Shown here: positions 57,586 to 64,000 of the stretch, piece after piece
Position numbering within the stretch: position 1 is the stretch's first letter
How the letters are laid out: each line of letters starts with the position of its first letter
NCBI RefSeq assembly: GCF_042660285.1
Contig: NZ_JBHSTP010000001.1
Location: forward strand, 1,488,001 to 1,552,000
Length of the DNA: 64,000 nt
Direction: 5' to 3'
From: Luethyella okanaganae
GTDB lineage: Bacteria > Actinomycetota > Actinomycetes > Actinomycetales > Microbacteriaceae
Notes under the pieces: model-generated
Told to the model about the DNA's origin: nothing
The model's input: only the letters and a program-made list of their open reading frames with translations
Database searches by the model: none
Program-made: the position numbers and the translations under genes

Positions 57586-58463
57586 CCGGCCCGACCAACC
57601 CGACCCGGCGCTCCATACGCGACGCCTTCGACACCGCGATCCTGCCAACGCTCGACGTCGTCGACGAACGGGTCCCTGTCAGGTCGACGAGCAAGCGCCG
57701 CTGGCCGCTGCCCGTTGCGACCATACTGCTGGCCGCGCTCGGCGCCGGAGCCCTCGTCGCCGCGGCCCTGAGTCCGACCGGTATGCAAGCGCCGACCGGC
57801 CTCGCGACGAGCAGCGCGCCGTTCAACGCAAGCACCCGGCCGATCCCGACCGTCGCCGCGTCCACCACGAGCGCAGCCCGCACCCAAAGCAAGACCCCCG
57901 TGTCCGAACTGGCAGACCCAGCATGGGTGACCCGAATCGCCAAAGCCGCGAACATCCCCGAGCGCGCCCTCGCCGCCTACGCGGGAGCCGCAATCGAGAC
58001 CGCCAGGACTCGCCCATCCTGCGGGCTCGGCTGGAACACCCTCGCCGCCATCGGCAGTGTCGAGACCGAGCACGGCACCATGCACGGTGCCCGGATCGCC
58101 CCTGATGGGATCACAGCCCCTGTCATCATCGGGATCCCGCTCGACGGCCGAGGCGTCGCGGAGGTCTCTGATACCGACGACGGGCGGCTCGACGGTGACA
58201 CGAGCTGGGACCGGGCGGTCGGCCCCATGCAGTTCATTCCGTCGAGCTGGGCGGCACACGCGCGAGACGGCAACGGAGACGGCGAGACCGACGTCAATCA
58301 GATCGACGACGCTGCTCTCACCGCCGCCTCCTACCTCTGCGAGGCCGGCGGCGACCTCGCCGTCGCCCAGAACTGGATCACCGCCATTGCCGCCTATAAC
58401 CCGAGCGCTGACTACAACAACCGCGTCGCGGAGACCGCGAACCACTATGCGACCGTGAAGTGA
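57582..58463 (+). CDS. Lytic transglycosylase (MltB/SLT-like), membrane-anchored
   Basis: A 293-residue peptidoglycan hydrolase with one membrane helix (WPLPVATILLAALGAGALVAAAL, residues ~41-63) and an Ala/Ser/Thr spacer. The catalytic domain has LGWNTLAAIGSVETEHGTMHG (Glu in the active site), then WDRAVGPMQFIPSSWAAHARD and AAYNPSADYNNRV. It should open glycan strands outside the membrane. The start is coupled (ATGA) to the permease stop, so it is made with the transporter. It may make room in the wall for the surface proteins. Confidence 0.88.
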   Translation: MTGPTNPTRRSIRDAFDTAILPTLDVVDERVPVRSTSKRRWPLPVATILLAALGAGALVAAALSPTGMQAPTGLATSSAPFNASTRPIPTVAASTTSAARTQSKTPVSELADPAWVTRIAKAANIPERALAAYAGAAIETARTRPSCGLGWNTLAAIGSVETEHGTMHGARIAPDGITAPVIIGIPLDGRGVAEVSDTDDGRLDGDTSWDRAVGPMQFIPSSWAAHARDGNGDGETDVNQIDDAALTAASYLCEAGGDLAVAQNWITAIAAYNPSADYNNRVAETANHYATVK

Positions 58464-58484
58464 GCGAGTGACGAGACCGCACTG

Positions 58485-59054
58485 CTATTCGGCGGTGCGA
58501 CGGGTGAGCGCTTTGACGGCGAGGACCGCCACCTCGACGACGGCCATCGCACCGAAGACGGTGGCCATGAGATGCAACCAGTTCGTGTCCTCGATCACAG
58601 TGAGGATGCTGCTGCGGTCGACCACGGGTCTGGTGAACCACCACAGGTCCCCGTCCACCGCGCTCAGAATGACGAAGACCACGAACCCCGTTAGGTAGCT
58701 GGTCTCCCGCAGGAGGAGGCCCCGCCAGACGGCGACCGGACGCCGATCCCATTTCCTGATCAGAAACCGGCCGATGCCGATGGGGACCACAAGGTACAGC
58801 ACCAGTGAGATCTGGATCAGCTCCCGTCCACGCACGGCGACATCGACGAACGCCATCACGACGGCGACGAACCCGAGTGCGACCACCAGCATCATCAACA
58901 CTTCACTGACCCGATGCCGTTTCAGGATGTAGCGAGTGACCAGCACCGCGGCGATCAGCATCCAGTACAGGAGCGTGAAGATGTAAAGATGCGGCGCGCG
59001 CACGACCATGTCGATCAGATACGCCACGACCGCCTCGGTCTCACCACCTACCAC
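58485..59054 (-). CDS. Predicted membrane protein under TetR control
   Basis: A 189-residue protein with five or six hydrophobic helices (LYIFTLLYWMLIAAVLVT, VLMMLVVALGFVAVVMAFV, LIQISLVLYLVVPIGIGRF, YLTGFVVFVILSA and HLMATVFGAMAVVEVAVL). No motif for a known family is seen. It is divergent from the TetR gene, with three operator-like repeats between, so it is probably the TetR target. Start: GTG/ATG 59054. Confidence 0.78.
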   Translation of the reverse strand: MVGGETEAVVAYLIDMVVRAPHLYIFTLLYWMLIAAVLVTRYILKRHRVSEVLMMLVVALGFVAVVMAFVDVAVRGRELIQISLVLYLVVPIGIGRFLIRKWDRRPVAVWRGLLLRETSYLTGFVVFVILSAVDGDLWWFTRPVVDRSSILTVIEDTNWLHLMATVFGAMAVVEVAVLAVKALTRRTAE

Positions 59055-59070
59055 CGGAGCCTCCCTCTAC

Positions 59071-59129
59071 TAGTACGCTGTGCTAAACGGGAGTCCCATA
59101 GTAGCACACTGTACTAGTACGTCGTGCTA
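59071..59129. promoter_or_regulatory. Three operator-like repeats between divergent genes
   Basis: TAGTACGCTGTGCTA at 59071-59085, TAGCACACTGTACTA at 59102-59116 (the same motif inverted) and TAGTACGTCGTGCTA at 59115-59129 (overlapping the second by two bases). All fit TAGTAC-N-x-GTGCTA-type half-sites. They lie between the membrane-protein and TetR starts and look like the binding region of the TetR regulator for both promoters. Confidence 0.7.
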
Positions 59130-59152
59130 TACCGATGATCGAGATGGTGAGC

Positions 59153-59728
59153 ATGAGCAACCGGCGAGAGCAGATCGTGGCAGCGGCCGCGCAAATCGCT
59201 GCCCAATCGGGAACGGCAGCGCTTAGCGTGCGCGCTGTCGCACAGAAGGCCGGCGTGGGTGTCGGCACCCTGCGGCACTACTTCCCTTCGCAGAAGGACC
59301 TCTACAGCGAGGTCCTCGACCGCATCTTCGACGCACAGCTGGACGACCTCAACATCGACGACGGCACCACCAGTCCGGCTCGGAGACTAGCGGAGTGCAT
59401 GCGCCAGTTCCTTCCCGCTGAGGATGGCCGCATCTCGGAACTCGAAGGATGGCTCGCCCTCTACACCTCAGCCCTCGGCCGAGACCGCACAGATGCAGGA
59501 GCTCGACTGTTGACGGCTTTCAACCAACGTGCCCGCACTCGAGTAGACCGCTGGCTCTCGACCCTTCACACCGACCGGACGCGACGATCCCAGCATGTCG
59601 TCCTTCTCCTCGCGCTCGTCGATGGCCTCTGCCTCGAACTCCTCACACCCGAAACGCAGCTGACCGTCCAAGACGCCCGTGAGACCCTCGACGAGGTCAT
59701 CTCCTGCGTCGTCATACCCTCGAGCTAG
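59153..59728 (+). CDS. TetR family transcriptional regulator
   Basis: A 191-residue repressor: EQIVAAAAQIAAQSGTAALS, VRAVAQKAGVGVGTLRHYFPSQKDLY is the N-terminal DNA-binding helix-turn-helix (residues ~6-50). The helical C-terminal half is the ligand and dimer part. I chose ATG 59153 (MSNRREQ); ATGs at 59135 and 59147 are in frame. It is divergent from a membrane-protein gene, with three repeats of a TAGTAC/GTGCTA motif between them. The inducer is unknown. Confidence 0.85.
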   Translation: MSNRREQIVAAAAQIAAQSGTAALSVRAVAQKAGVGVGTLRHYFPSQKDLYSEVLDRIFDAQLDDLNIDDGTTSPARRLAECMRQFLPAEDGRISELEGWLALYTSALGRDRTDAGARLLTAFNQRARTRVDRWLSTLHTDRTRRSQHVVLLLALVDGLCLELLTPETQLTVQDARETLDEVISCVVIPSS

Positions 59729-59821
59729 AGCCGGCCGCACCTCCTACCGCGCCGTCGAGCACCGTGGCCGGCGCACCCGAGCCACACGGACGAATGCCGC
59801 AGCCTCTCCCTGCGCCTGGAC

Positions 59822-59858
59822 TTGACATCGCCCGATGCATCCGCTGCAATATATTGCA
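59822..59858 (+). promoter_or_regulatory. Promoter with palindromic operator at the GntR start
   Basis: TTGACA (59822-59827, a perfect -35) and a 17-base spacer lead to TGCAAT (59845-59850). The -10 region and start codon lie within TGCAATATATTGCA, an exact 14-base palindrome (59845-59858) whose last base is the A of the ATG. The transcript would begin at or next to the start codon, so it is probably leaderless, and the GntR protein binding here would repress itself. Confidence 0.65.
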
Positions 59859-60577
59859 TGCCGCTGAAGCACTCTCGCGTCGAACGTCCGAGTTCGCTAC
59901 GGGACTACGCCTACAGCGAACTGCGCGACGCGATCGTCAGCGGCGAGCTCACACCCGGCGAGCGCCTGCGCGCTCCCGAACTCGAGCAGTGGCTCGGCGT
60001 GAGCCGCACCCCTATCCGCGAAGCGATCGCCCGGCTCGAGATCGCCGGGCTCGCGCAGACGCACCGTGCGAAGCAGACGATCGTCACCCCGCTCGACACC
60101 CGATCCGCCGTCGCGGCGCAGCGCATCGCTGCGGCATTGCACGAACTCGCCGTACGCGACGCAGTGCCGCAGCTCACAGAGGTCGACCTCGACGCGATGC
60201 GCGCGACGAACGGCCGGTTCGCGAGGGCGTTGCAGGCCGACGACGTCGATGCGGCGATCGCAGCGGACGACGACTTCCACAACGTGGCCGTTCGCGCATG
60301 CGCGAACCCGTTGCTTCCCGTTCTGCTGGAGCAGGTCACGCCTCTGCTGCGCCGGCTCGAGCGCGCACGGTTCGGCTCGCTCGCCGGTCGCGGGTCGGTC
60401 GCCGACCATGACCTCATCATCCGACTCTGCGCGGAGGGCAGGCCCGACGAGGCCGGCGTCGCCGCGCGCGAGAACTGGTCGACGCTCGGTCGGCTGCTGC
60501 GCCTCGACGAAGACGACGAGCCCAACGCCGATGCGCAGAGCCTTGCGCTAGAGGCATCCGTCACCATCCCAGACTGA
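59858..60577 (+). CDS. GntR family (FCD-type) regulator next to ACC deaminase
   Basis: A 239-residue regulator with an N-terminal winged helix (SLRDYAYSELRDAIVSGELT, PGERLRAPELEQWLGVSRTPIREAI, residues ~13-57) and a C-terminal FCD-like ligand domain (DDDFHNVAVRACANPLL, SVADHDLIIRLC with metal-type Asp and His). The start ATG 59858 is fixed by the overlapping palindrome; there is no ribosome binding site. It lies 8 bases upstream of the ACC deaminase gene, so it probably controls that gene as well as itself. The ligand could be ACC or a related amino acid. Confidence 0.87.
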   Translation: MPLKHSRVERPSSLRDYAYSELRDAIVSGELTPGERLRAPELEQWLGVSRTPIREAIARLEIAGLAQTHRAKQTIVTPLDTRSAVAAQRIAAALHELAVRDAVPQLTEVDLDAMRATNGRFARALQADDVDAAIAADDDFHNVAVRACANPLLPVLLEQVTPLLRRLERARFGSLAGRGSVADHDLIIRLCAEGRPDEAGVAARENWSTLGRLLRLDEDDEPNADAQSLALEASVTIPD

Positions 60578-60585
60578 GGAGACCC

Positions 60586-61608
60586 ATGGCACTCGCCGAC
60601 TTTCCCCGCCACCAGCTCACATTCGGACCCAGCCCGGTGCACCCCGTCGACCGACTGAGCACCCACCTGGGCGGCGCCCGCATCTGGATGAAGCGCGAGG
60701 ACGTCTCGAGCGGCCTCGCCTTCGGCGGCAACAAGACCCGCAAGCTCGAATACCTGGTGCCCGACGCGCTTGCACAGGGCGCCGACACGCTCGTGTCGAT
60801 CGGCGGCGTGCAGTCAAACCACACGCGCCAGGTCGCGGCCGTCGCAGCGCACCTCGGCATGAAGGCCGTGCTCGTGCAGGAACACTGGGTCGACTGGCCC
60901 GACGCGGTGAACGACCGCGTCGGCAACATCCTCCTGTCGCGGCTGATGGGCGCCGAGGTGCGACTCTCCCCTGCCGGATTCGGCATCGGGTTCAAGGATT
61001 CGTGGAAGCGGACGATCGCCGATGTCGAGGAGGCCGGCGGCACACCCTACGCGATCCCGGCCGGGGCCTCAGACCACCCGCTCGGCGGCCTCGGTTTCGC
61101 GAACTGGGCGCACGAGGTCGCCGCGCAGGAGGTCGAGCTCGGCGTGTTCTTCGACACGATCGTGGTCTGCTCGGTGACCGGATCGACGCACGCGGGCATG
61201 ATCGCGGGCTTCGCCGACCTCGAGCACAACTTCGGCGGGCGCCCGCGCCGCGTGATCGGCATCGACGCCTCGGCGAAGATCGACGAGACCCGCGACCAGG
61301 TCGCGCGCATCGCTCGTAACACGGCGTCGCTGATCGGGCTCGGCCGTGAGCTGCGCGACGACGAGATCACGGTGCTCGATGGTTGGGCGGGCGACTACTA
61401 CGGCATCCCCGTCGAGTCGACCGACGAGGCGATGCGGCTCACCGGCAGCCTCGAGGGCATCATCCTCGACCCCGTCTACGAAGGCAAGTCGATGGCGGGT
61501 CTCATCGACCTCGTCTCCGACGGCGAGTTCCCCAAGGACTCGAACGTGCTCTACGCCCACCTCGGCGGCCAGCCGGCGATCAACGCCTATAGCGGCCGCT
61601 ACCACTGA
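60586..61608 (+). CDS. acdS: 1-aminocyclopropane-1-carboxylate (ACC) deaminase
   Basis: A PLP enzyme that breaks the plant ethylene precursor ACC into ammonia and 2-oxobutanoate. The 340-residue protein has FGGNKTRKLEYL with the PLP-binding Lys (~51), SIGGVQSNHTRQVAAVAAHL (Ser ~78), VCSVTGSTHAGM, and DPVYEGKSM with Tyr and Glu (~295). LYAHLGGQPAINAY has Leu (~322). Glu and Leu at the last two positions are what separates true ACC deaminases from D-cysteine desulfhydrases. GAGGAG precedes the start at a good distance. It follows a GntR regulator by eight bases. The enzyme is often found in plant-associated bacteria. Confidence 0.93.
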   Translation: MALADFPRHQLTFGPSPVHPVDRLSTHLGGARIWMKREDVSSGLAFGGNKTRKLEYLVPDALAQGADTLVSIGGVQSNHTRQVAAVAAHLGMKAVLVQEHWVDWPDAVNDRVGNILLSRLMGAEVRLSPAGFGIGFKDSWKRTIADVEEAGGTPYAIPAGASDHPLGGLGFANWAHEVAAQEVELGVFFDTIVVCSVTGSTHAGMIAGFADLEHNFGGRPRRVIGIDASAKIDETRDQVARIARNTASLIGLGRELRDDEITVLDGWAGDYYGIPVESTDEAMRLTGSLEGIILDPVYEGKSMAGLIDLVSDGEFPKDSNVLYAHLGGQPAINAYSGRYH

Positions 61609-61703
61609 TCGACTCTCGCGGGTGCCCGCTTAGTGCTGGGCGCCGCGAAGCCGCCGGAGGCACGCATCTCTGGAGAGCACGATGCCCACGGGCACATGCC
61701 GCA

Positions 61704-62474
61704 TCACACGAGGCGGAGGTCCGCTTCGATTGCGGTCGCCGTATCGCGCAACGCCGGCAGATAGGTGCCGATGAGGTGCTCTACGGAGTCCCGCGTCGCG
61801 CTCGTCGAGACGTTGACTGCGGCGACGACGCGACCATCGCGTGCACGAAGCGGCACCGCGACGGAACGCACGCCCAGCTCGAGCTCGCCGTCCACGAGCG
61901 ACCAGCCCTGCGCACGGACCTGGTCGAGCTCGGCACGCAGTTCCCCGCGGTCGGTCAGCGTCCGTTCCGTGAGCTGCTCGGTCGCGGATGCCGCGAGCAC
62001 GGCCTCGAGCACGGCATCCGGCAACTCCGCGAGCAGCACGCGGCCCATGCTCGTCGCGTACGCGGGAAACCGTGTGCCGATCGTGATGCGCACGCTCATG
62101 ATTCGCCGCGTGGGAACCCGGGCGACATAGACGACGTCTGCGTCGTCGAGCACTGCTGCGGACACGCTCTCGCCGACCTCGCGCGAGAGCCGTTCGAGGT
62201 GCGGCTGGGCGATCTCGGGGAGCGACAGGGCGGACAGGTAGGAGAAGCCGAGCTCGAGAACACGCGGAGTGAGGGAGAACACGCGACCGTCCGAGCGGAC
62301 GTAGCCGAGGAATTCGAGTGTCAGCAGGAAGCGGCGGGCGGCTGCACGAGTGATGCCCGCTCGGCGGGCGACGTCGCTCAGGGTCAGTTCGTGCTGCTGC
62401 GCGTCGAATGCGCGGATCACCGCGAGCCCACGCGCAAACGACTGGACGAACTCACCTGACTCGGGGGTGCTCAT
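61704..62474 (-). CDS. IclR family regulator (PcaR/PobR-like)
   Basis: A 256-residue regulator. An N-terminal winged helix (QSFARGLAVIRAFDAQQHEL, TLSDVARRAGITRAAARRFLLTL, residues ~11-56) is followed by an IclR ligand-binding domain (VAAAVLDDADVVYVARVP, FPAYATSMGRVLLAELP). The FARGLAVIRAF motif is typical of PcaR/PcaU/PobR-type IclR regulators of aromatic-acid degradation. ATG 62474 follows AGGATGAG. It is convergent with acdS (95 bases) and 148 bases downstream of the thiolase stop on the same strand, so a beta-ketoadipate pathway regulator is likely. Confidence 0.88.
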   Translation of the reverse strand: MSTPESGEFVQSFARGLAVIRAFDAQQHELTLSDVARRAGITRAAARRFLLTLEFLGYVRSDGRVFSLTPRVLELGFSYLSALSLPEIAQPHLERLSREVGESVSAAVLDDADVVYVARVPTRRIMSVRITIGTRFPAYATSMGRVLLAELPDAVLEAVLAASATEQLTERTLTDRGELRAELDQVRAQGWSLVDGELELGVRSVAVPLRARDGRVVAAVNVSTSATRDSVEHLIGTYLPALRDTATAIEADLRLV

Positions 62475-62622
62475 CGACTCATCCTGCCAGAAGCTCGCAT
62501 CGCGCACCCATCACCGCTCCGCTCCCCCGCATCCGGATCGACAAGCCGGGAGCACCGCTTGTCGAGACCCGACCAGGCCCGCACCCGAGCACTGTGCGAC
62601 TCCGGCGTCGAGCTGCTCGAGG

Positions 62623-63789
62623 TCACCGTTCGAGCACGACGGCGAGCCCCTGGCCGACACCGATGCAGATCGCCGCGACGGCAACACCGCGGCCACGCCG
62701 AGCCAGTTCGTGCGCGGCATGGCCGACGATGCGCCCACCGGAGGCGCCGAGCGGATGGCCGATCGCTATCGCGCCGCCGTGGATGTTGACGATCGAGGGA
62801 TCGAGGTCGGGCCACAGCTGCAGACACGCCAGACTCTGCGACGCGAACGCTTCGTTCAACTCGACCAGATCCACGTCCGCCCATGTGCGTCCAGCTCGGG
62901 CGAGGGCGCGGTTCGCGGCCTCGACGGGTGCGACTCCGAACATATCCGGGTCGTTGCCGAAGACACCTCGACCCGTGATACGAGCCAGGGGCTCGATATC
63001 CAGCGCGCCTTCCGCCCCGAGGAGCACCGCCGACGCGCCGTCGTTGATCGGCGAAGAGTTGCCCGCGGTGACCGTGCCGTCGGCGGCGAACGCGGGCTTC
63101 AATCCACCCAGCACCTCAGCAGTCGAATCATCCCGGATGCCCTCGTCCCGCTCGAGCGCGTGACCATCGACCTGCACGATCTCGTCGTCGTACACACCGG
63201 CTACCCAGGCGGCGGCGGCGAGTCTATGGCTGCGCGCCGCGAACCCGTCCTGTGCCTCGCGTGAAAGGCCATAGATCGAGGCGAGCTTCTCGGCGCTCTC
63301 GCCGTTGGAGATCGTCCAGTCTTTGCGCAGCAGCAGGTTGGTCATGCGCCACCCGATTGCGGTGTTCCACATCGTCTGGTTGCCGGCCGGATACGGCCGC
63401 TCGGCCTTCTGGACGACGTACGGCGCACGGGACATCGACTCCACGCCGCCCGCGAGGACGATGTCGGCGTCGCCGGTCTCGATGGCCCGGCTCCCCTGGA
63501 TGACCGCCTCGACGGCGGAACCGCAGAGCCTGTTCACCGTCACTGCGGGCACCCCGGACGGGAACCCGGCGAGCAGACCGCCGAAACGTGCGACGTTGCG
63601 ATTGTCCTCACCGGCCTGGTTGGCGTCGCCGAAGACGATGTCGTCGATGCGGGCAGGATCCAGACCGGTCCGCTCCACGGCGGCGCGCATCACGACAGCC
63701 GCGAGGTCGTCCGGCCGAACGTCGGCCAGTCCCTTGCCGTACCGCCCGAACGGAGTACGGACCGCGTCGTAGATGTACGTTTCAGCCAT
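62623..63789 (-). CDS. pcaF: Thiolase, probably 3-oxoadipyl-CoA thiolase (PcaF-like)
   Basis: A 388-residue type II thiolase that would cleave 3-oxoadipyl-CoA to succinyl-CoA and acetyl-CoA. NRLCGSAVEAV carries the acylated Cys (~90). GGAIAIGHPLGASGGR has the His, and ICIGVGQGLAVVLE the second Cys. ETYIYDAVRTPFGRYGKGLADVRPDDLAA at the start is typical of PcaF. ATG 63789 overlaps the CoA-transferase stop (8 bases). Pathway assignment rests on that neighbour and the IclR gene; another acetyl-CoA acyltransferase is possible. Confidence 0.9.
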   Translation of the reverse strand: MAETYIYDAVRTPFGRYGKGLADVRPDDLAAVVMRAAVERTGLDPARIDDIVFGDANQAGEDNRNVARFGGLLAGFPSGVPAVTVNRLCGSAVEAVIQGSRAIETGDADIVLAGGVESMSRAPYVVQKAERPYPAGNQTMWNTAIGWRMTNLLLRKDWTISNGESAEKLASIYGLSREAQDGFAARSHRLAAAAWVAGVYDDEIVQVDGHALERDEGIRDDSTAEVLGGLKPAFAADGTVTAGNSSPINDGASAVLLGAEGALDIEPLARITGRGVFGNDPDMFGVAPVEAANRALARAGRTWADVDLVELNEAFASQSLACLQLWPDLDPSIVNIHGGAIAIGHPLGASGGRIVGHAAHELARRGRGVAVAAICIGVGQGLAVVLER

Positions 63790-64000
63790 GTCTGTGTCCT
63801 TCTCCGGATGTCGCGGCATCCCTCAGCGTGAGGCCGGTGAGCTCTTCGAGCTCATCGACGGTGTTGTCGCGGAACGCTTCGCGCACCCGGAATCCGTCGG
63901 GCGTGACGTCGAAGACGGCGTGGTCGGTGTAGACGCGCGTGACACACCCGATGCCGGTGAGCGGATACGTGCACCTCGCGACGAGCTTGGACTCGCCCTG
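63782..64000 (-). CDS. 3-oxoacid CoA-transferase subunit B, C-terminal part (PcaJ-like)
   Basis: Only the last 72 residues are in the window; the gene runs off the right edge. ARCTYPLTGIGCVTRVYTDH and DGFRVREAFRDNTVDELEEL are the end of the beta subunit of 3-oxoadipate/3-oxoacid CoA-transferase. It transfers CoA from succinyl-CoA to 3-oxoadipate before thiolytic cleavage. The stop overlaps the thiolase start by eight bases. Confidence 0.85.
   Translation of the reverse strand, partial: QGESKLVARCTYPLTGIGCVTRVYTDHAVFDVTPDGFRVREAFRDNTVDELEELTGLTLRDAATSGEGHRHG

Overview
The window is high-GC DNA with tightly packed genes, frequent GTG starts and short overlaps. The gene content points to an actinobacterium, most likely of the Microbacteriaceae type: a PASTA-domain Ser/Thr kinase, class II DAHP synthase, ROK glucokinase, the pgsA-garA-ftsR-merR block, a one-polypeptide pyruvate carboxylase, DtxR/IdeR- and Zur-like boxes, and a sortase E motif. 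No rRNA, tRNA, CRISPR array or transposase was seen. Species cannot be fixed from the sequence alone.

Layout. (1) 1-20.4 kb is mostly core genome: the kinase C-terminus, DAHP synthase / PlsC / glucokinase, acyl-CoA ligase, peptide deformylase and a MinD-like ATPase, pyruvate carboxylase, ParA, two MerR regulators, GarA/OdhI FHA protein, PgsA-type synthase, a Nudix-aldo/keto reductase fusion, an S4 RNA-binding protein and a long-form GAPDH. (2) 20.4-26.5 kb is mixed: a luciferase-like oxidoreductase, glutathione peroxidase, a decayed second luciferase-like gene split by a foreign-looking ArsR + ketopantoate-reductase-like cassette, a small alarmone synthetase, an alpha/beta hydrolase and a secreted transglycosylase. 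(3) 26.8-34.7 kb is a hydroxamate siderophore operon (decarboxylase, N-hydroxylase, GNAT-IucA/IucC fusion, penicillin-acylase-type enzyme, second GNAT) behind a strong IdeR/DtxR box. A divergent DEAD-box helicase follows.

(4) 36.7-45 kb is a seven-gene surface-protein operon: four TasA/CalY-like or alternate-signal-peptide proteins, an LAFTG-anchored protein, an RCC1-repeat secreted protein and a SipW-type signal peptidase. A large LuxR (LAL) regulator with a degenerate Walker A lies upstream. (5) 45.2-58.5 kb is a zinc-related locus: two Zur-like boxes, a small secreted His-rich protein with a decayed duplicate, then a coupled operon for the anchored-repeat ABC transporter. That operon encodes a giant repeat surface protein, a methyltransferase, a substrate-binding lipoprotein carrying two half repeats, a second anchored protein, an ATPase, a permease and a lytic transglycosylase. 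(6) 58.5-64 kb holds a TetR/membrane-protein divergon, a GntR-ACC deaminase pair, and an IclR regulator next to beta-ketoadipate (PcaJ/PcaF-type) genes that run off the window.

How it fits together. Much of the accessory part concerns the cell surface and metal supply: iron by a hydroxamate siderophore, zinc by a surface-relay transporter, and a putative fibre/surface layer exported by its own signal peptidase. The most unusual items are the zinc locus with its split repeat in the binding protein, the SipW/TasA-like operon with a kinase-loop-defective LAL regulator, the siderophore operon with an acylase, and the interrupted oxidoreductase gene.
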